DNA of 64,000 nucleotides from Rotaria sp. Silwood1 (GCA_905250075.1 CAJNOP010000020.1:2226862-2290861); one strand, 5' to 3'. Positions 1 through 10,283 are shown, counted from the stretch's first letter. Translations and numbers: made by a program. The notes: generated by a model from the letters alone, not told the origin.

Positions 1-2
1 TT

Positions 3-428
3 CATATAGCACCAAGACAATTTGGTGAAGCAATATGTTTTAAATGGGCTCTGAAACGATTATCAAATGTTACGATGTGGAAGTCAATTTACATACAAAT
101 ATATAATTATTTCCAACAAGAAACACGTTTTGTTAAATGTGTTTCAATTGACATAGACCAAAAAGAACTTGGTTATACGTTTCTTGAAGCTGCTCAAAAA
201 GTAAGACTAAATCTTCAAACATAAGCTAAATAGTTCAAATCAAAAACGCGTTTTTTTAATGTTATTTTAGTTTCCTTTTTTTAACCCATTATTTCTTTCG
301 ATTAGTGACGTGAACACTGGAATTCTTATACTCAGTTTATTATTTTTCTTTTTTTTTTCTAGAAACTTATTCAAAAAAAAGTACATTTGGGCCTTCAACT
401 TGGATATATTGGAAAAAGGCAGCGTTAA
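3..428 (+). CDS. 3' end of an unidentified protein-coding gene
   Basis: The window opens inside a plus-strand gene. The first exon segment (3-200) reads H-I-A-P-R-Q-F-G-E and runs to E-A-A-Q-K. It is followed by a canonical GTAAG donor at 201 and an intron to 362 with a pyrimidine-rich TTTTTCTAG acceptor. The last exon (363-428) is in the same phase and ends in a basic tail, K-R-Q-R, then TAA. The visible part is about 88 residues, lysine-rich at the end, with no motif I recognise. The 162-bp intron is longer than the ~60-bp introns of the right half of the window. The 5' part lies outside the window, so family and function cannot be given. The call that this is coding rests on the open frame and the matching splice phase. 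Confidence 0.6.
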
Positions 429-2046
429 AAAAATTATTGCTGCATTTTAAAAAATCTTTTTTTCTTTTAATAAAAATCAAAAGTTAAACAAGTCTTTTTT
501 TTTTATAATTACATCGAAAAAGAAAAAAATATTAATAGTATTAGATAAAACTGACCTAGAGGGTGTGGGTGTGGATGCGGGGCGTGTATGAATGAAAGTA
601 AGACTATTATGCACACCCACACCCACACCCTTTGTTGAAAATTTTTGAGGACTTAACATAAAAATGGAGAACAAAGGAGTCCCATTTTGTTGATTTATTA
701 TAGATTTCAACTGTTTGAAAATTATCATAAATATTATCTCTAATAATATGAGCTGATGTGTATTTCAAACAGAGTCGATTTATAATAACAAGTAACATCA
801 ACTTGCTTCTGAATACATTAATACTTTAAAAACAAATCCAATCAAGCTTTTGGTCAGAAGAAAACTGAGGAGAGAAGGGACAGGAGTAGCTTTCACATAA
901 ATTTTAAACCATGTACGATTTTTTGCTATATTTCAGCCTCTCAGAATTTTCAAGACAAAGAGGAGCCATGAATTTAAGGGTGTGGGTGTTTTAATGGTTC
1001 TTTTGTTTATTGAAACATAATACAAATTGTTGAAATTGTTTAATGTCTTAGACAAGATCACGATGAAAAAATGATCCATGACCATGTGAAATCACATATG
1101 GTCATTTTGTTCCTTCCATTTGGAATTGTCAGGCAATATTCGAGTTCGGCAACAACTTTTTGAACAAACCAACAGATGCTTCGCATGAAAGATAACTGTA
1201 TTCATGATCTATTACATCTACATGCTGTAATGTTTTATCACATGTCACCTGACCTGAAAAACTAATATTTTTCATTTGAAAGGTGAAACGAAGAATCGAC
1301 AATCGAAATTTCGAAATTAGAATTGGGATAGTATTGTCACATTTCCAGTGCTTTCTAAATTCTTCCGGAACTTCAATAGTAATACACTTCATGTGGTATT
1401 TAATAGCTCGAATCTCGGACCATAAAATACCTAATGAAATTTATTATTGTCGAAATTTCGAAGGAATTCAGATAGTGCTGAAAATTAGACAATATTGTCC
1501 AAATTCTGATTGTTCATTCTCCAATAAACCATTTGAGAAGAAAGCACCATGGGAATAGTTGACGATGAAGAACGTCCTTGCGACTGAGTAAGAGTTAGTT
1601 CAGTTTGAACAATAAATATATCATTTTTGTTTTAACAATCGTAAATGATCGCGATGTTTTTTATTGTTCATATGGAGTCCAACAGACTGCCAGTCTTTAT
1701 TTCAACAACACAAATCATCGCTTTTACATAATGTGTAGACGAATTGGCACCTTCACTTTGATACAAAATACCCTCAATATCTACTTTTACCAATCATAAA
1801 GGGCTAAATTTCGTAGTATAATAAGACATTAGACGAAAAGATAGTTATCCAAAAATGTTTTTCAGTTTAAAACATTTACTAATCTAATGATTCTTCAGTT
1901 TAAGCGGCACGAAGGAGGAAAAAGAGGAGATACGTAGAAAAAGGAAGAGAAGAAGGATATACTTAGGAAAAAAGAAGAAAAAGCAGAAGCATTCACATGT
2001 CAGAATAAAACTACAAAAAAGGATTTCAATGTTTATTTAGAATCAG
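429..2046. other. Gap between genes, with one foldback unit and one orphan open frame
   Basis: No complete gene is seen. The stretch holds the telomere-type foldback unit at 561-630, a lone TGTGGG-like run near 979-991, and a minus-strand open frame (about 1129-1420) of some 90-100 codons with two CPE-like acidic/basic segments but no recognisable domain. A purine-rich run (about 1915-1995) lies just downstream of the FAD-monooxygenase stop codon. Confidence 0.5.
561..630. repeat. Telomere-type foldback unit (TGTGGG arm / CCCACA arm)
   Basis: A left arm of GGGTGTGGGTGTGG type faces a right arm of CACCCACACCCACACCC type across a roughly 40-bp spacer, so a single strand could fold into a stem. 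The unit TGTGGG is the known bdelloid rotifer telomere repeat. This is one of about eleven such units in the left 18 kb. Confidence 0.75.
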
Positions 2047-2571
2047 CTATTTCACGATATTCTTTTGTTGTACAGGAACAGGGCAATTTTCAAATATTTC
2101 TTTTTCAAGCCTTTTCAGCATCGTTCGTGAGAGAAATATTCGTGGATACACATGCCGTCTTATTGAGGAAATAATCGGATTTTCTGAACGATAAAATGAA
2201 CCCATATAGCGTGCCATATCTACAACACGTTTTGTTCGATTAAAACGTTTTTTATAATATTCTTGAAATGCTGGTTCCATTTGAAAATTATATTTTTCTA
2301 AACACATTGCAAGTGATATAGCATCTTCAATTGCCATATTTACTCCTTGTCCAATATGAGGTAATGTTGCATGACATGGATCTCCTAATAAACAAATTCG
2401 ATTACGATGCCAACCATCATTACGATGTTGACGATAATATAATCCAAAATGAAGTATACGTTGTTTATCTGTTGCTGCTACACATTGATGAATAGGATGT
2501 GATTGAGGAAATTTTGTTAAACATTCACTTAATTCTTGTTGATTTTTCATTTTTGTCCATTCAGCATCATC

Positions 2572-2579
2572 ACTTGTTG
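2572..2579. repeat. Left 8-bp target site duplication of the outer hAT-like element
   Basis: ACTTGTTG directly precedes the element's CAGAG end and is repeated exactly at 4340-4347. An 8-bp duplication is the signature of hAT transposition. Confidence 0.92.
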
Positions 2580-2597
2580 CAGAGCTGGGCAAAACAC

Positions 2598-2770
2598 TCG
2601 AAGTACTCGTACTCGAGTACGATTTTGTTGGTACTCGTACTCGAGAGGTCGGTACTCGTACTGGTACTCGTACTGGTACTCGTACTCGTACTCGTACTCG
2701 AGGGGTCGGTACTCGTACTGGTACTCGTACTCGAGAGTGTTGGTACTCGTACACGTACTCGTGCATGTTT
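2598..2770. repeat. GTACTC hexamer array, left subterminal region of the outer element
   Basis: Tandem and slightly varied copies of GTACTC / GTACTG with interspersed CGAGAG and GGTCG units. A shorter array with the same unit lies at the other end (4255-4315). The pairing at both ends argues for a structural part of the element rather than chance microsatellite growth. Read as protein it gives meaningless Glu-Tyr or Tyr-Ser runs. Confidence 0.85.
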
Positions 2771-3007
2771 TTTCACACGTACTAGAGTTTGAAGTGCTCT
2801 AAATGTTGAGGATTGACACGGCTGTTTCTTCGTCCCAAAATATGTCAGCATTTAATGTTGAGATTAATTCAGTGGCAACCTTTAATACCGCTGCAACAGT
2901 TTATTCTGCATATCTCTCAATCCCTTTTTTAAGTCGCAGGCGTATCGCTCGGAAGAATGGTATAGCTTTCGATCATCTCTTTGGAGAGTACGATTTCGTC
3001 TCGAAAA

Positions 3008-3653
3008 TAGACCGCTGAAAAATCGCTTTTCTTTGATCTCGCTACCAGTTAAATTTGTTTTGATGGTTCCTGTTTCGGTCTTGGTTAGATTTTTTCTTGT
3101 CCAGGTCTTGATCCTAGATCCGGTCAAAATTTTTTATTGATTCCGGTCCTAGGTCTGGTTAAAGTTTTCTATTGCTTCTGATCCCGATAATTTGTTTAAG
3201 AACAAAAGGTTTCTAGCAAAATTAAGCCTAAACGTTTACATTTTTGCTCGTATTCCCAAATAGTGATAAAGTTCCATTTCGAAATATAGAGAAGTATTCC
3301 AACAACACTTAAGAGTTTATAATAGAAATAGTGAAAGAAGGACAAAAAATGTACAATCAGAAGAATGGTTGAATTTCTATCAACCCAAATATGTATATAT
3401 TGTACGAGTACGCCTATTTAAAAACCTATACATATCATCGAAAAATCTCAGGTGTTGAAATCAGGATCGAGATCAATGAGAGACTCGTATCGGAATGATA
3501 AATAAAAATGGCAAATCTACGCATTCTTAGTCGCCATCAAACAAGAAGCATGAAAATCTATAGTCTAGTTCTTCATAAAAAATACACCGGAAGCAGATTA
3601 AAAAGCTTTAGGTCCCGTCTGGACCGGTACCGGAATCACTTTGCAATTCCCTA
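3008..3653. mobile_element. Inner hAT-like element nested in the outer one (646 bp)
   Basis: The right end reads ...TTTGCAATTCCCTA, the inverse of TAGGGAATTGCAAA. The left end, TAGACCGCTGAAAAATCGC, is a decayed version of the same terminus. An exact 8-bp direct repeat CTCGAAAA flanks it (3000-3007 and 3654-3661). Subterminal segments rich in GGACC/GGTCC-type units match the element at 54375-54835. No transposase frame is visible. The left terminus is more decayed than the right, so this copy is probably no longer mobile. Confidence 0.85.
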
Positions 3654-4254
3654 CTCGAAAAACTGATTACGAGATGTTCTGAAATAAATATCTGCGATAT
3701 TATCGATTGTCACAGCTTTATTGCTTTCAACACAAAAAATTAAACATTGAGAAGACAAAAAACGCTCTCATCCGCTTTCGTATATTCAGATAAATAGTAT
3801 TATATCAGATAAGTACCAGGTGCCTATTTCTGTGCTTCTTCACCGCTTCTTGTCTCGAGTCAAGCGCACAATACGATACTAACTAACTTGTGACATACAC
3901 CGATCATTGCGGTTAACATCTAGCTAGACAGTCTGTGCGAAAAATTCAAGTGAATGATTGAAAGAAATCCGAGTCAAGTCGGCCTTTTGCCGAGAGCTGC
4001 AGTTATTACTAAGTGGTTGTAGGAAATATATCGGGCTTACGGAACTGTCACCTGCGGACACCCTATAACCTAAGATAGCCGAAGAGCAGGGTATTCTTAT
4101 TCTTCTGAATTTTGAAGATGAACAGAATAGCTGATTTCTTACGCGCTTGATTTAATGTAAAATTACATGCAGTTCTTTTCAACGATTATGTTGCTAAACA
4201 GTTGCATACTTTCTCAATGTATCAAAATTTCTTGTTCTCAAGCACGATTTTCGC

Positions 4255-4315
4255 AGTACTCGTACGCGTACTCGAGGGGTCGGTACTCGTACTCGTACTC
4301 GTACTCGTACTCGAA
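4255..4315. repeat. GTACTC hexamer array, right subterminal region of the outer element
   Basis: About eight GTACTC/GTACGC-type units close to the right terminus, the counterpart of the array at 2598-2770. Confidence 0.85.
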
Positions 4316-4339
4316 AAAGTCCATACTTGCCCAGCTCTG

Positions 4340-4347
4340 ACTTGTTG
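4340..4347. repeat. Right 8-bp target site duplication of the outer hAT-like element
   Basis: ACTTGTTG directly follows the CTCTG end of the element and matches 2572-2579 exactly. Confidence 0.92.
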
Positions 4348-6612
4348 TTGGAGGTGTAACTGATGGATAAGTAATAGCCCACATATATTGTCCTTTATTA
4401 CCAGTTCGGTAACTAAGACAGTGTCTATGACCGAAATATTGTATGAATGTATTTTTTGTTGTTATCATTGGATTAATAGATGTTTGTTGATCGATATTAT
4501 CTATCATACCATAGAAAAGATTTACTTTTGAATATATTGATTGAGCTGTTGGAGTAAAGATTTGTTTAACAACTGTTGAATGTATTCCATCTGCACCAAT
4601 AACCATATCAACTTGAACTGGTTTTTGTTCTTTTTCATTGTCAAATGAAATTGTAACACCATCATTATCTTGTTTAATATTAGTCACATTATGAGAATAA
4701 TGTAAAATACCATTCTTTTCTAAAGGTTCTTTTAAAACATCAACAAGTTCCGAACGAAGAGTACCACCCATAAAATAACCAAATCGTTTACCATAGTCAC
4801 CTATTCTATCAGATGCAGCTACTATTTCACAATTGTCATTAAGAATTTGCCATTTTAGAAAAGGATGGAGGATTTTTTCGATTTGATCTTTGAAACCAAT
4901 ATGAGCAAGCGACATCTGTCCATTAGGTGTAAGACCAAATGCTGCTCCAACTGTTGGAATAAAATAAGGTGCACGTTCATATAATGAAACGGACATTCCT
5001 ATTTGTTTTAAAGCATTAGCAACGGTCAAACCACCGATTCCGCCACCAACTATTGCCGCTGAACGAGCTGTTGCCATTACTTATATTGAATTATTTAATA
5101 TACTCAATAGATTATCTAACAAAGAGAGAGTACATATAAATGATAATAGATTCGAACGTCTAATTGTAAAATCATGCATTTGGACAGATTTTTCGATAGA
5201 AAATTATTCTTATGTAATGATTTTAGTATTCATCATTTTATAACATGATTTTATATTGAATCCGATCATAGATAAAATTCCAGGAAACACCCATTCTAAT
5301 ATTAAAGGGCATTAGCAGAGCTAAGTTTCAGATACGATCAAGGGCAGCGAAATATTTCAATTCTAGGAAGGTTCAACATTTTTTATAAGATTTTTATCTG
5401 GAAGTTAAAAATGAGAGAAGACGAACTTTTGAATGTTACTTAAATAAAATACAATTAGTATCTCTTTTATCGAACTCTTACGTTCACTCTTTCTAAACAT
5501 AGATGATATGCGTTCATATATATATATATATTGCAGGTATCATCTTAGAATATCGCCGATAAATTTGATCATTGAAACAAAAACCATTGAAAACAGACGT
5601 TGCCGAATTTTGGTGAAGAGCACATTGACAGTGTAACATTGATACAGATGAGAAAAGAATTCGTAAGTTACGTAAAAAAAATCGTGTATTTGAAGAAAAA
5701 TGCAAACATATATATTCATTGAAATGCAACTCTCAAAAGAGAAGATTTTGATCTACTTCATTCGGAACAAGTTTAATGGCGAAACAGAAATGTTTCAGAA
5801 AAAAAATGCTATATGGTAAGCTTCTGCATTGTTGAAAATGTTTATTAGGCACGTAATTTTAGTCGCCGGAGGCGGAGAAAGTTTTTAGAAGATTCTGGTT
5901 GATTTGACTCGAGCTCTTTCGTACAAGTCGTCTTCACTTGTAATGAAGGATTTCCACTTCTAGTCATAATCGATCTATCATTCAATATTTACTTATACAA
6001 AAATTATTGTTTTCGCAGCAACGTTTACTAAATCTGTTGCGACGAAATATATTGGCATTTGTAGTACAAAAAATGTGATGCATTACTCAAATCTATCAAT
6101 CTGATGACAAGAAAAAAACATTTGAGCCTATTCTAGCCTACAAAGCATTAATCTAAGGGAAGACTTAGGCCTAATCCAGCTGTGTGGCTTCATCGCGTAT
6201 ACTTATTGAACATGAGGTGGTAGTAAATAAAATGTATACTTACCTTGTGATAGCGGACCATCTCTATTAGAAGAAAATGAAAATTAAGTAGTAATAGATA
6301 ATTTATACATTAGATAGAGTCTATCGAAACTCTTATCTATTTAATATAAAGTGGGTCGAAGCCTACTTAGGCTTCATGGTTGCACTATCTGCAGATAAGA
6401 TGTTATTTTGAAGAGCAATATTTGAGGATTCTTTAATAAATTCTTTTCTGATAATTTTTTAAAATGATTAATTTGTCAATTTAAATAAATTAATAAGCAA
6501 GTCATTTATGAAAATATTCTATTAGTATTAATATCATATGGCATAGATAGTATAGAAATGTTTTGAATTTAGCAACATTTCTTTTTTTAGATTAGTAAGT
6601 TAGTTTTGCGTC

Positions 6613-7210
6613 GGTACTACTGTAGTTTAGTCACGCCGTCAATGATATATATGTACAGAACGAGAAAAAAAATCGACTGTTCGACGCATAACCAGTAAAT
6701 AAATGAAAGAAAATAAGACGTATCGATGTCATATGAGAACGAAAGACTTTTATTAAGAGAAAAAACATAGAACACAACTGTTGAATAGGATAATTTTCAG
6801 AAATTTGTAATAGTAAATTGTTTAACGGTTTCTCGCCAAAATCCCGGCGTCAAACGAATTCTTCTGTATATATACGAATATTTTTTATTTAACACAATTT
6901 AATTTCTTTTGAAAAATCCACTTATTACTTTACTATTAATAGAAATTATAATTTATGTGTTATCAATATGTCACTCTTTTTTACTCATCTTCCTCTTATT
7001 GCATCAAAGAGTTATACTATTTTATTAAAACAATCATCTTAACTAATACAGCGATACATCTTTCATAAAACATCCATACAGTGTGCTCATATGACATCTC
7101 TATATCTTATTTTCTATCATTTATTTAATAGTTATGCTTCGACCAATCGATTTTTTTTCTCATTCTATACATATATATCATTGATATTGTGACTAAAGTG
7201 CAGTAGTACC
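6613..7210. mobile_element. MITE-like element with ~130-bp terminal inverted repeats
   Basis: The left arm begins GGTACTACTG and runs through landmarks TCAATGATATATATGTA, GAGAAAAAAAATCGA and GATGTCATATGAG to about 6742. The right arm (about 7083-7210) is its reverse complement with scattered mismatches, ending CAGTAGTACC. The centre (about 6743-7082) is AT-rich with no coding frame. I could not find a clear target duplication, so the superfamily is open. Confidence 0.75.
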
Positions 7211-7916
7211 ATCTTGAGTTTTTCTTAGACATATTTTGATTATAATATTATTATATTGATCAAAAAATCGTGAATAATTGCATTCGAAAGGACAAAGTCA
7301 TTTTTCAATGGCTGTTGTTAACTAATCAGAATTTGAATGTGCATAATGCTGGCTGTATACTATACACTTGTTGAGGTCATTTTGTAAAGAGATTCGTTTG
7401 AAAAAATAATTGCACAGAAAAATTAGAAAGATCTTACAATGTTGTTATATAATATTTTCATGTTGATTATTTTTCTTTTTTAAATTCTCTTCATCATGTT
7501 CACTAACGACATCACAAGTGTTGTTTGTTTTATTGGTTCTGCTGCTAAGAAGCAGCTAAGCAACGTAAAGAAACGGATTATAAATAAACATGTGATAAAA
7601 ACGAAAATGCATTATTCAATGTTCTAAATTCTGTTGTGCCTATGTTACACACTGAAGTAAATACTGTTGTGTGTATTCAAACAAAGTAATTTTTAATACA
7701 TTCATATTTAGATTCTCGTAAATAAATTTTTTCTCTGATCCCTGAATATATTATCAATTTTATTATCATTTCAATGTCTTTTGAGTTTATGGGTCCAATA
7801 ATTAAGATTTATGTAGTTGGTGAAAGTAAATATTTAATATTTTGAAGACAATATTAATTTTGTTTGATGAAATATGAGTGAATAAACTAATAGCAAGATA
7901 AACTAATTCAATAATC

Positions 7917-8229
7917 ATTTTATTTATTTTAAACAAAAATATATAGTGAAGTTTTCGAACCGTTTCAAAAGGTCATTATGAATATTAAAGTTATATGAAG
8001 GAAATTTACAGATAATGTATAAGACAATTTTTTTTCTCTTTTGTTCAGTTCTGAACATTGTACTACGACAAAATCATTTCTTTTCTTCGCGGTATAATGT
8101 TCAGAACTGAACAAAAGAGAAAAAAATAGTCTTATATGTTATCTGTAAATTTCTGTCATATAACTTTAATGATCTTTTGAAAGAGTTCAAAACATTCGCT
8201 GTATTTTTTTGTTTAAAATAAATAAAATG
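7917..8229. repeat. Long near-palindrome (foldback)
   Basis: Arms of about 140 bp (7917-8063 and 8092-8229) are inverted copies with few mismatches, separated by a 28-bp loop. Landmarks are CATTTTATTTATTTTAAAC at the outer end and GTTCAGTTCTGAACAT next to the loop. It abuts the telomere-type unit at 8229. It could be a foldback transposon or a hairpin-RNA source. No duplication of the target is evident. Confidence 0.8.
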
Positions 8230-8283
8230 GTTGGGTGTGTGGGTGTGGGTGTAAAATAAGTCGGAGATTCACACTCACATCCT
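8229..8283. repeat. Telomere-type foldback unit
   Basis: GGGTGTGTGGGTGTGGGTGT faces CACACTCACATCC across about 20 bp. It starts where the near-palindrome 7917-8229 ends. Confidence 0.7.
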
Positions 8284-8543
8284 ATTCTGCTATTTCAAGG
8301 TAGAGTAGATACAAATGAAATGAAATTCACATTTTTGAGTGTTCACTTAATATGAAAAGTATGATGGTGAATGAATTATATGATAAATAATCAAGATAGA
8401 TTGTATTTTTTTAAGCATACACTCGATATTGTCAAAAATAGCTTACCGAAACCTTATGTCGAATATAGTTGAGGCAAAAGCAAGCGTGACACATTCGAAG
8501 AGCACTTTATAATACCAATGAAGTTCATCATTGCTCGAGCTTT

Positions 8544-9273
8544 TTAATCAAATAAACCTGCGTTGTACGAAAAATATTTGGCCGCCGCGTGAATCCATCG
8601 CATCGGAACAACTCCGATGTGGGCGAGTCGATCACTGTTGACAGCCGCATATCAAGAAACAACGACCTTAGAAAGACAAATCAGTGATCAGAACAAAAGT
8701 ATGCCTATACTCACGTTATCGACAATTATAGTTCCTGAAACAAAATATAGTAATTAAGTATTTAATGACAAATTACAATAGTTTTCTGACAATCTTATGT
8801 AATGGGTGAATAATAGCCTTGTTTGACTTCGGTGGTAACACAATTAACGTTGACCATAATGATTTCGTTCTGCACTGCTGATCGTACGTACAAACGATCA
8901 TGGGGTTTGCCATTCATAAGAAAAATAAACTCATGTTTTTGGCCTTTTTTCCACACGATTGGAATTATATGACGAGGCGTAAGAGTAATTTTGTTGCCAT
9001 ACTCAGTCCAAATCACTGTAGACAGTGCTGAAAACATACAGTATCTGGCGTTAATGGATAATAATGTTTGTTCTACTCACTATGGACTGTTGCCGAGCTG
9101 TACGAAATAATGAAGATTTCCGATTCAACAATCTCACCTACCTGATTCATGGCCAATATGATGGCACCTGATCGAAGCTCAGCCACAGTCTTTGTTTGAT
9201 TCGTCCTACCTAGTTGAATAATTCCATCGCCCGCCAGACAATCTCTTAAAAGTGAATTTGTATGCGTCGAATT
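8544..9273 (-). pseudogene. Decayed hedgehog-type Hint (Hog) gene
   Basis: Hint domains are self-splicing or self-cleaving modules, and in hedgehog proteins they attach cholesterol. Exon pieces can still be followed. One at 9273-9084 has D-C-L-A-G-D-G, which fits the catalytic N-terminal Cys region. A second at 9036-8795 has I-T-L-T-P-R-H-I-I, the conserved T..H block, and ends Q-G-Y-Y-S-P-I-T. A tiny exon at 8734-8715 reads G-T-I-I-V-D-N, and a last one at 8666-8544 has A-H-I-G-V-V-P-M-R-W-I-H. These match the order of the intact Hint gene at 21019-22238 (HGYATPIT...GTLLVNN...SCYA...APLRWIH). Two defects mark decay. The Cys of the SCYA motif is a TGA stop (8652-8654). The donor after SPIT reads ATAAG instead of GTAAG, so the frame hits TAA. 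The N-terminal secreted part was not found. Confidence 0.75.
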
Positions 9274-9586
9274 CTACGATTTGTTGAATAAAGATTCCAA
9301 GAAAACAACAAAGATTGCACTGTATACATACCAGTGGCTTCTTTTCTCAGATTTCTCGAGAATAACTAAATGAAAAAGTTTCCGATTTCCAGGAGGAATA
9401 GATATTGATAGTGGACAAAGGTTATGCTAGATTCGAGTTTTCATAATTTTTCTTTCACTGAGATGTTAGGAAGTGAAGAAGAAAAAAATATATTGTCTCT
9501 CGTTATTTCTTCGTCATCTGATATTTTTTTCTAGATGAAAAAATAGAACTACTAGAGAGATCATGGTAATGCATTTTGTTCGACTA

Positions 9587-9788
9587 GGGTGTGGGTGTGG
9601 GTGTGGGGTGTGGATGTGGGTGTGGAAGTGAGTGTGAGTATTAGCACAAGAAAATAACACACACCCACACCCACACCCACACCCACACCCACATCCTCAC
9701 CCACACCCACACCCACCCACACCAACACCCATACCCACCCACACCCACACCCACATTCACACCTCCACACCCTCACACCACACACCCC
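9587..9788. repeat. Longest telomere-type foldback unit (~200 bp)
   Basis: A left arm of about 50 bp of GTGTGGG-type sequence, a spacer containing GTGAGTATTAGCACAAG, then about 130 bp of CACACCC-type sequence. The long C-rich arm has many exact CCCACA hexamers in register, unlike the imperfect shorter units. Confidence 0.85.
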
Positions 9789-10283
9789 ATATTGCACCAA
9801 GAGTACATGTTTATGATGGGGAATCTTATTCATCATTTGAAACTGTGTGTAATCATAATTTATGTAATACTAATGAAACACTTTTACAAGTCAAAACTCT
9901 TCTTAATTACGGTTTAATGGATGAAAATAGTAGATGAATTGCACACTTGACTTTTAATATTTTTATTCCTTTATGAAACAAAAAAACCATTATTCTTTTA
10001 AAATGAAATTATATTTAATTTAGTTAAAGAAGCAAAATATGAATTATTAACTCCTGTATGTAGAAATCAATTAGGTTCATCATTTTAGTTAGAGTTAAAT
10101 TAGAAGAACATGAGTAAAGAAATAGTGTTATTCATTCACATAAAGAATTTATTGATATGTTAGCTGATGTTATTTGTGTATGGGATTAGATCAATCACAT
10201 ACTTTTTCATTTAGTTTTATCGATATCAAATTTTGTTTTGTTTCAGAAAAATTAGTGAGTAATATTTTATATTAAAAGAACTA

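Larger units (their letters stand above)
2580..4339. mobile_element. Outer hAT-like non-autonomous DNA transposon (1760 bp)
   Basis: The left end CAGAGCTGGGCAA is repeated as a perfect 13-bp inverted copy at the right end (TTGCCCAGCTCTG), and the ends fit the hAT terminal pattern CA(G/A)NG. Both sides are flanked by the duplication ACTTGTTG. Next to each end lies a run of GTACTC-type hexamers (about 2598-2770 and 4255-4315), probably subterminal repeats. I find no convincing transposase frame inside, so the element was presumably mobilised by a transposase made elsewhere. Its interior is itself interrupted by a second element (3008-3653). Without that guest and its duplication it would be about 1.1 kb. 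Confidence 0.9.
2047..5077 (-). pseudogene. FAD-dependent monooxygenase gene split by a transposon insertion
   Basis: The gene encodes a class A flavoprotein hydroxylase of the salicylate hydroxylase / UbiH-like group, which uses FAD and NAD(P)H to hydroxylate aromatic or isoprenoid substrates. The substrate here cannot be told. The N-terminal half (5077 down to 4340) has the FAD Rossmann motif GGGIGG within the first 20 residues, the mid-protein GADGIHS motif and an F-Y-G-M segment. The C-terminal half (2571 down to 2047) has GDPCHATLPHIGQGVN, the second FAD-binding motif. Between them lies a 1760-bp hAT-like element. Taking out the element and one copy of the 8-bp duplication rejoins the reading frame (...PPTTS-DDAEW...) to a protein of about 420 residues, the usual length, with no intron. 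As it stands the frame runs into the repeat (Glu-Tyr run) and stops, so the gene is probably dead in this allele. The intronless structure and transposon-rich setting fit a horizontally acquired gene, but that is inference. Confidence 0.85.
5078..8543. other. Gene-free stretch with inverted-repeat elements
   Basis: No open frame with coding character is seen. The stretch holds a short AT dinucleotide run (about 5516-5531), a long-arm inverted repeat (6613-7210), a near-palindrome (7917-8229) and a telomere-type unit (8229-8283). The first 300 bases upstream of 5077 would be the promoter side of the FAD monooxygenase gene, but I see no distinctive element there. Confidence 0.5.

Noticed and set aside
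2499-2851. Several overlapping open frames rich in Val-Leu, Tyr-Ser or Ser-Thr repeats
   Set aside because: They are translations of the GTACTC hexamer array in the outer transposon; all frames stay open because of the repeat period.
2882-3127. Open frame inside the outer element as a transposase remnant
   Set aside because: 81 codons without the hAT dimerisation or catalytic motifs; part of it lies in the inner element.
2580-4339. Idea that the insertion is an intron that splices out
   Set aside because: Its ends are CAGAG...CTCTG with an 8-bp target duplication; there is no GT..AG pair at the ends that would restore the frame.
9561-9836. Open frame of Val-Gly repeats
   Set aside because: It is a reading of the TGTGGG/CCCACA array and has no coding character outside it.
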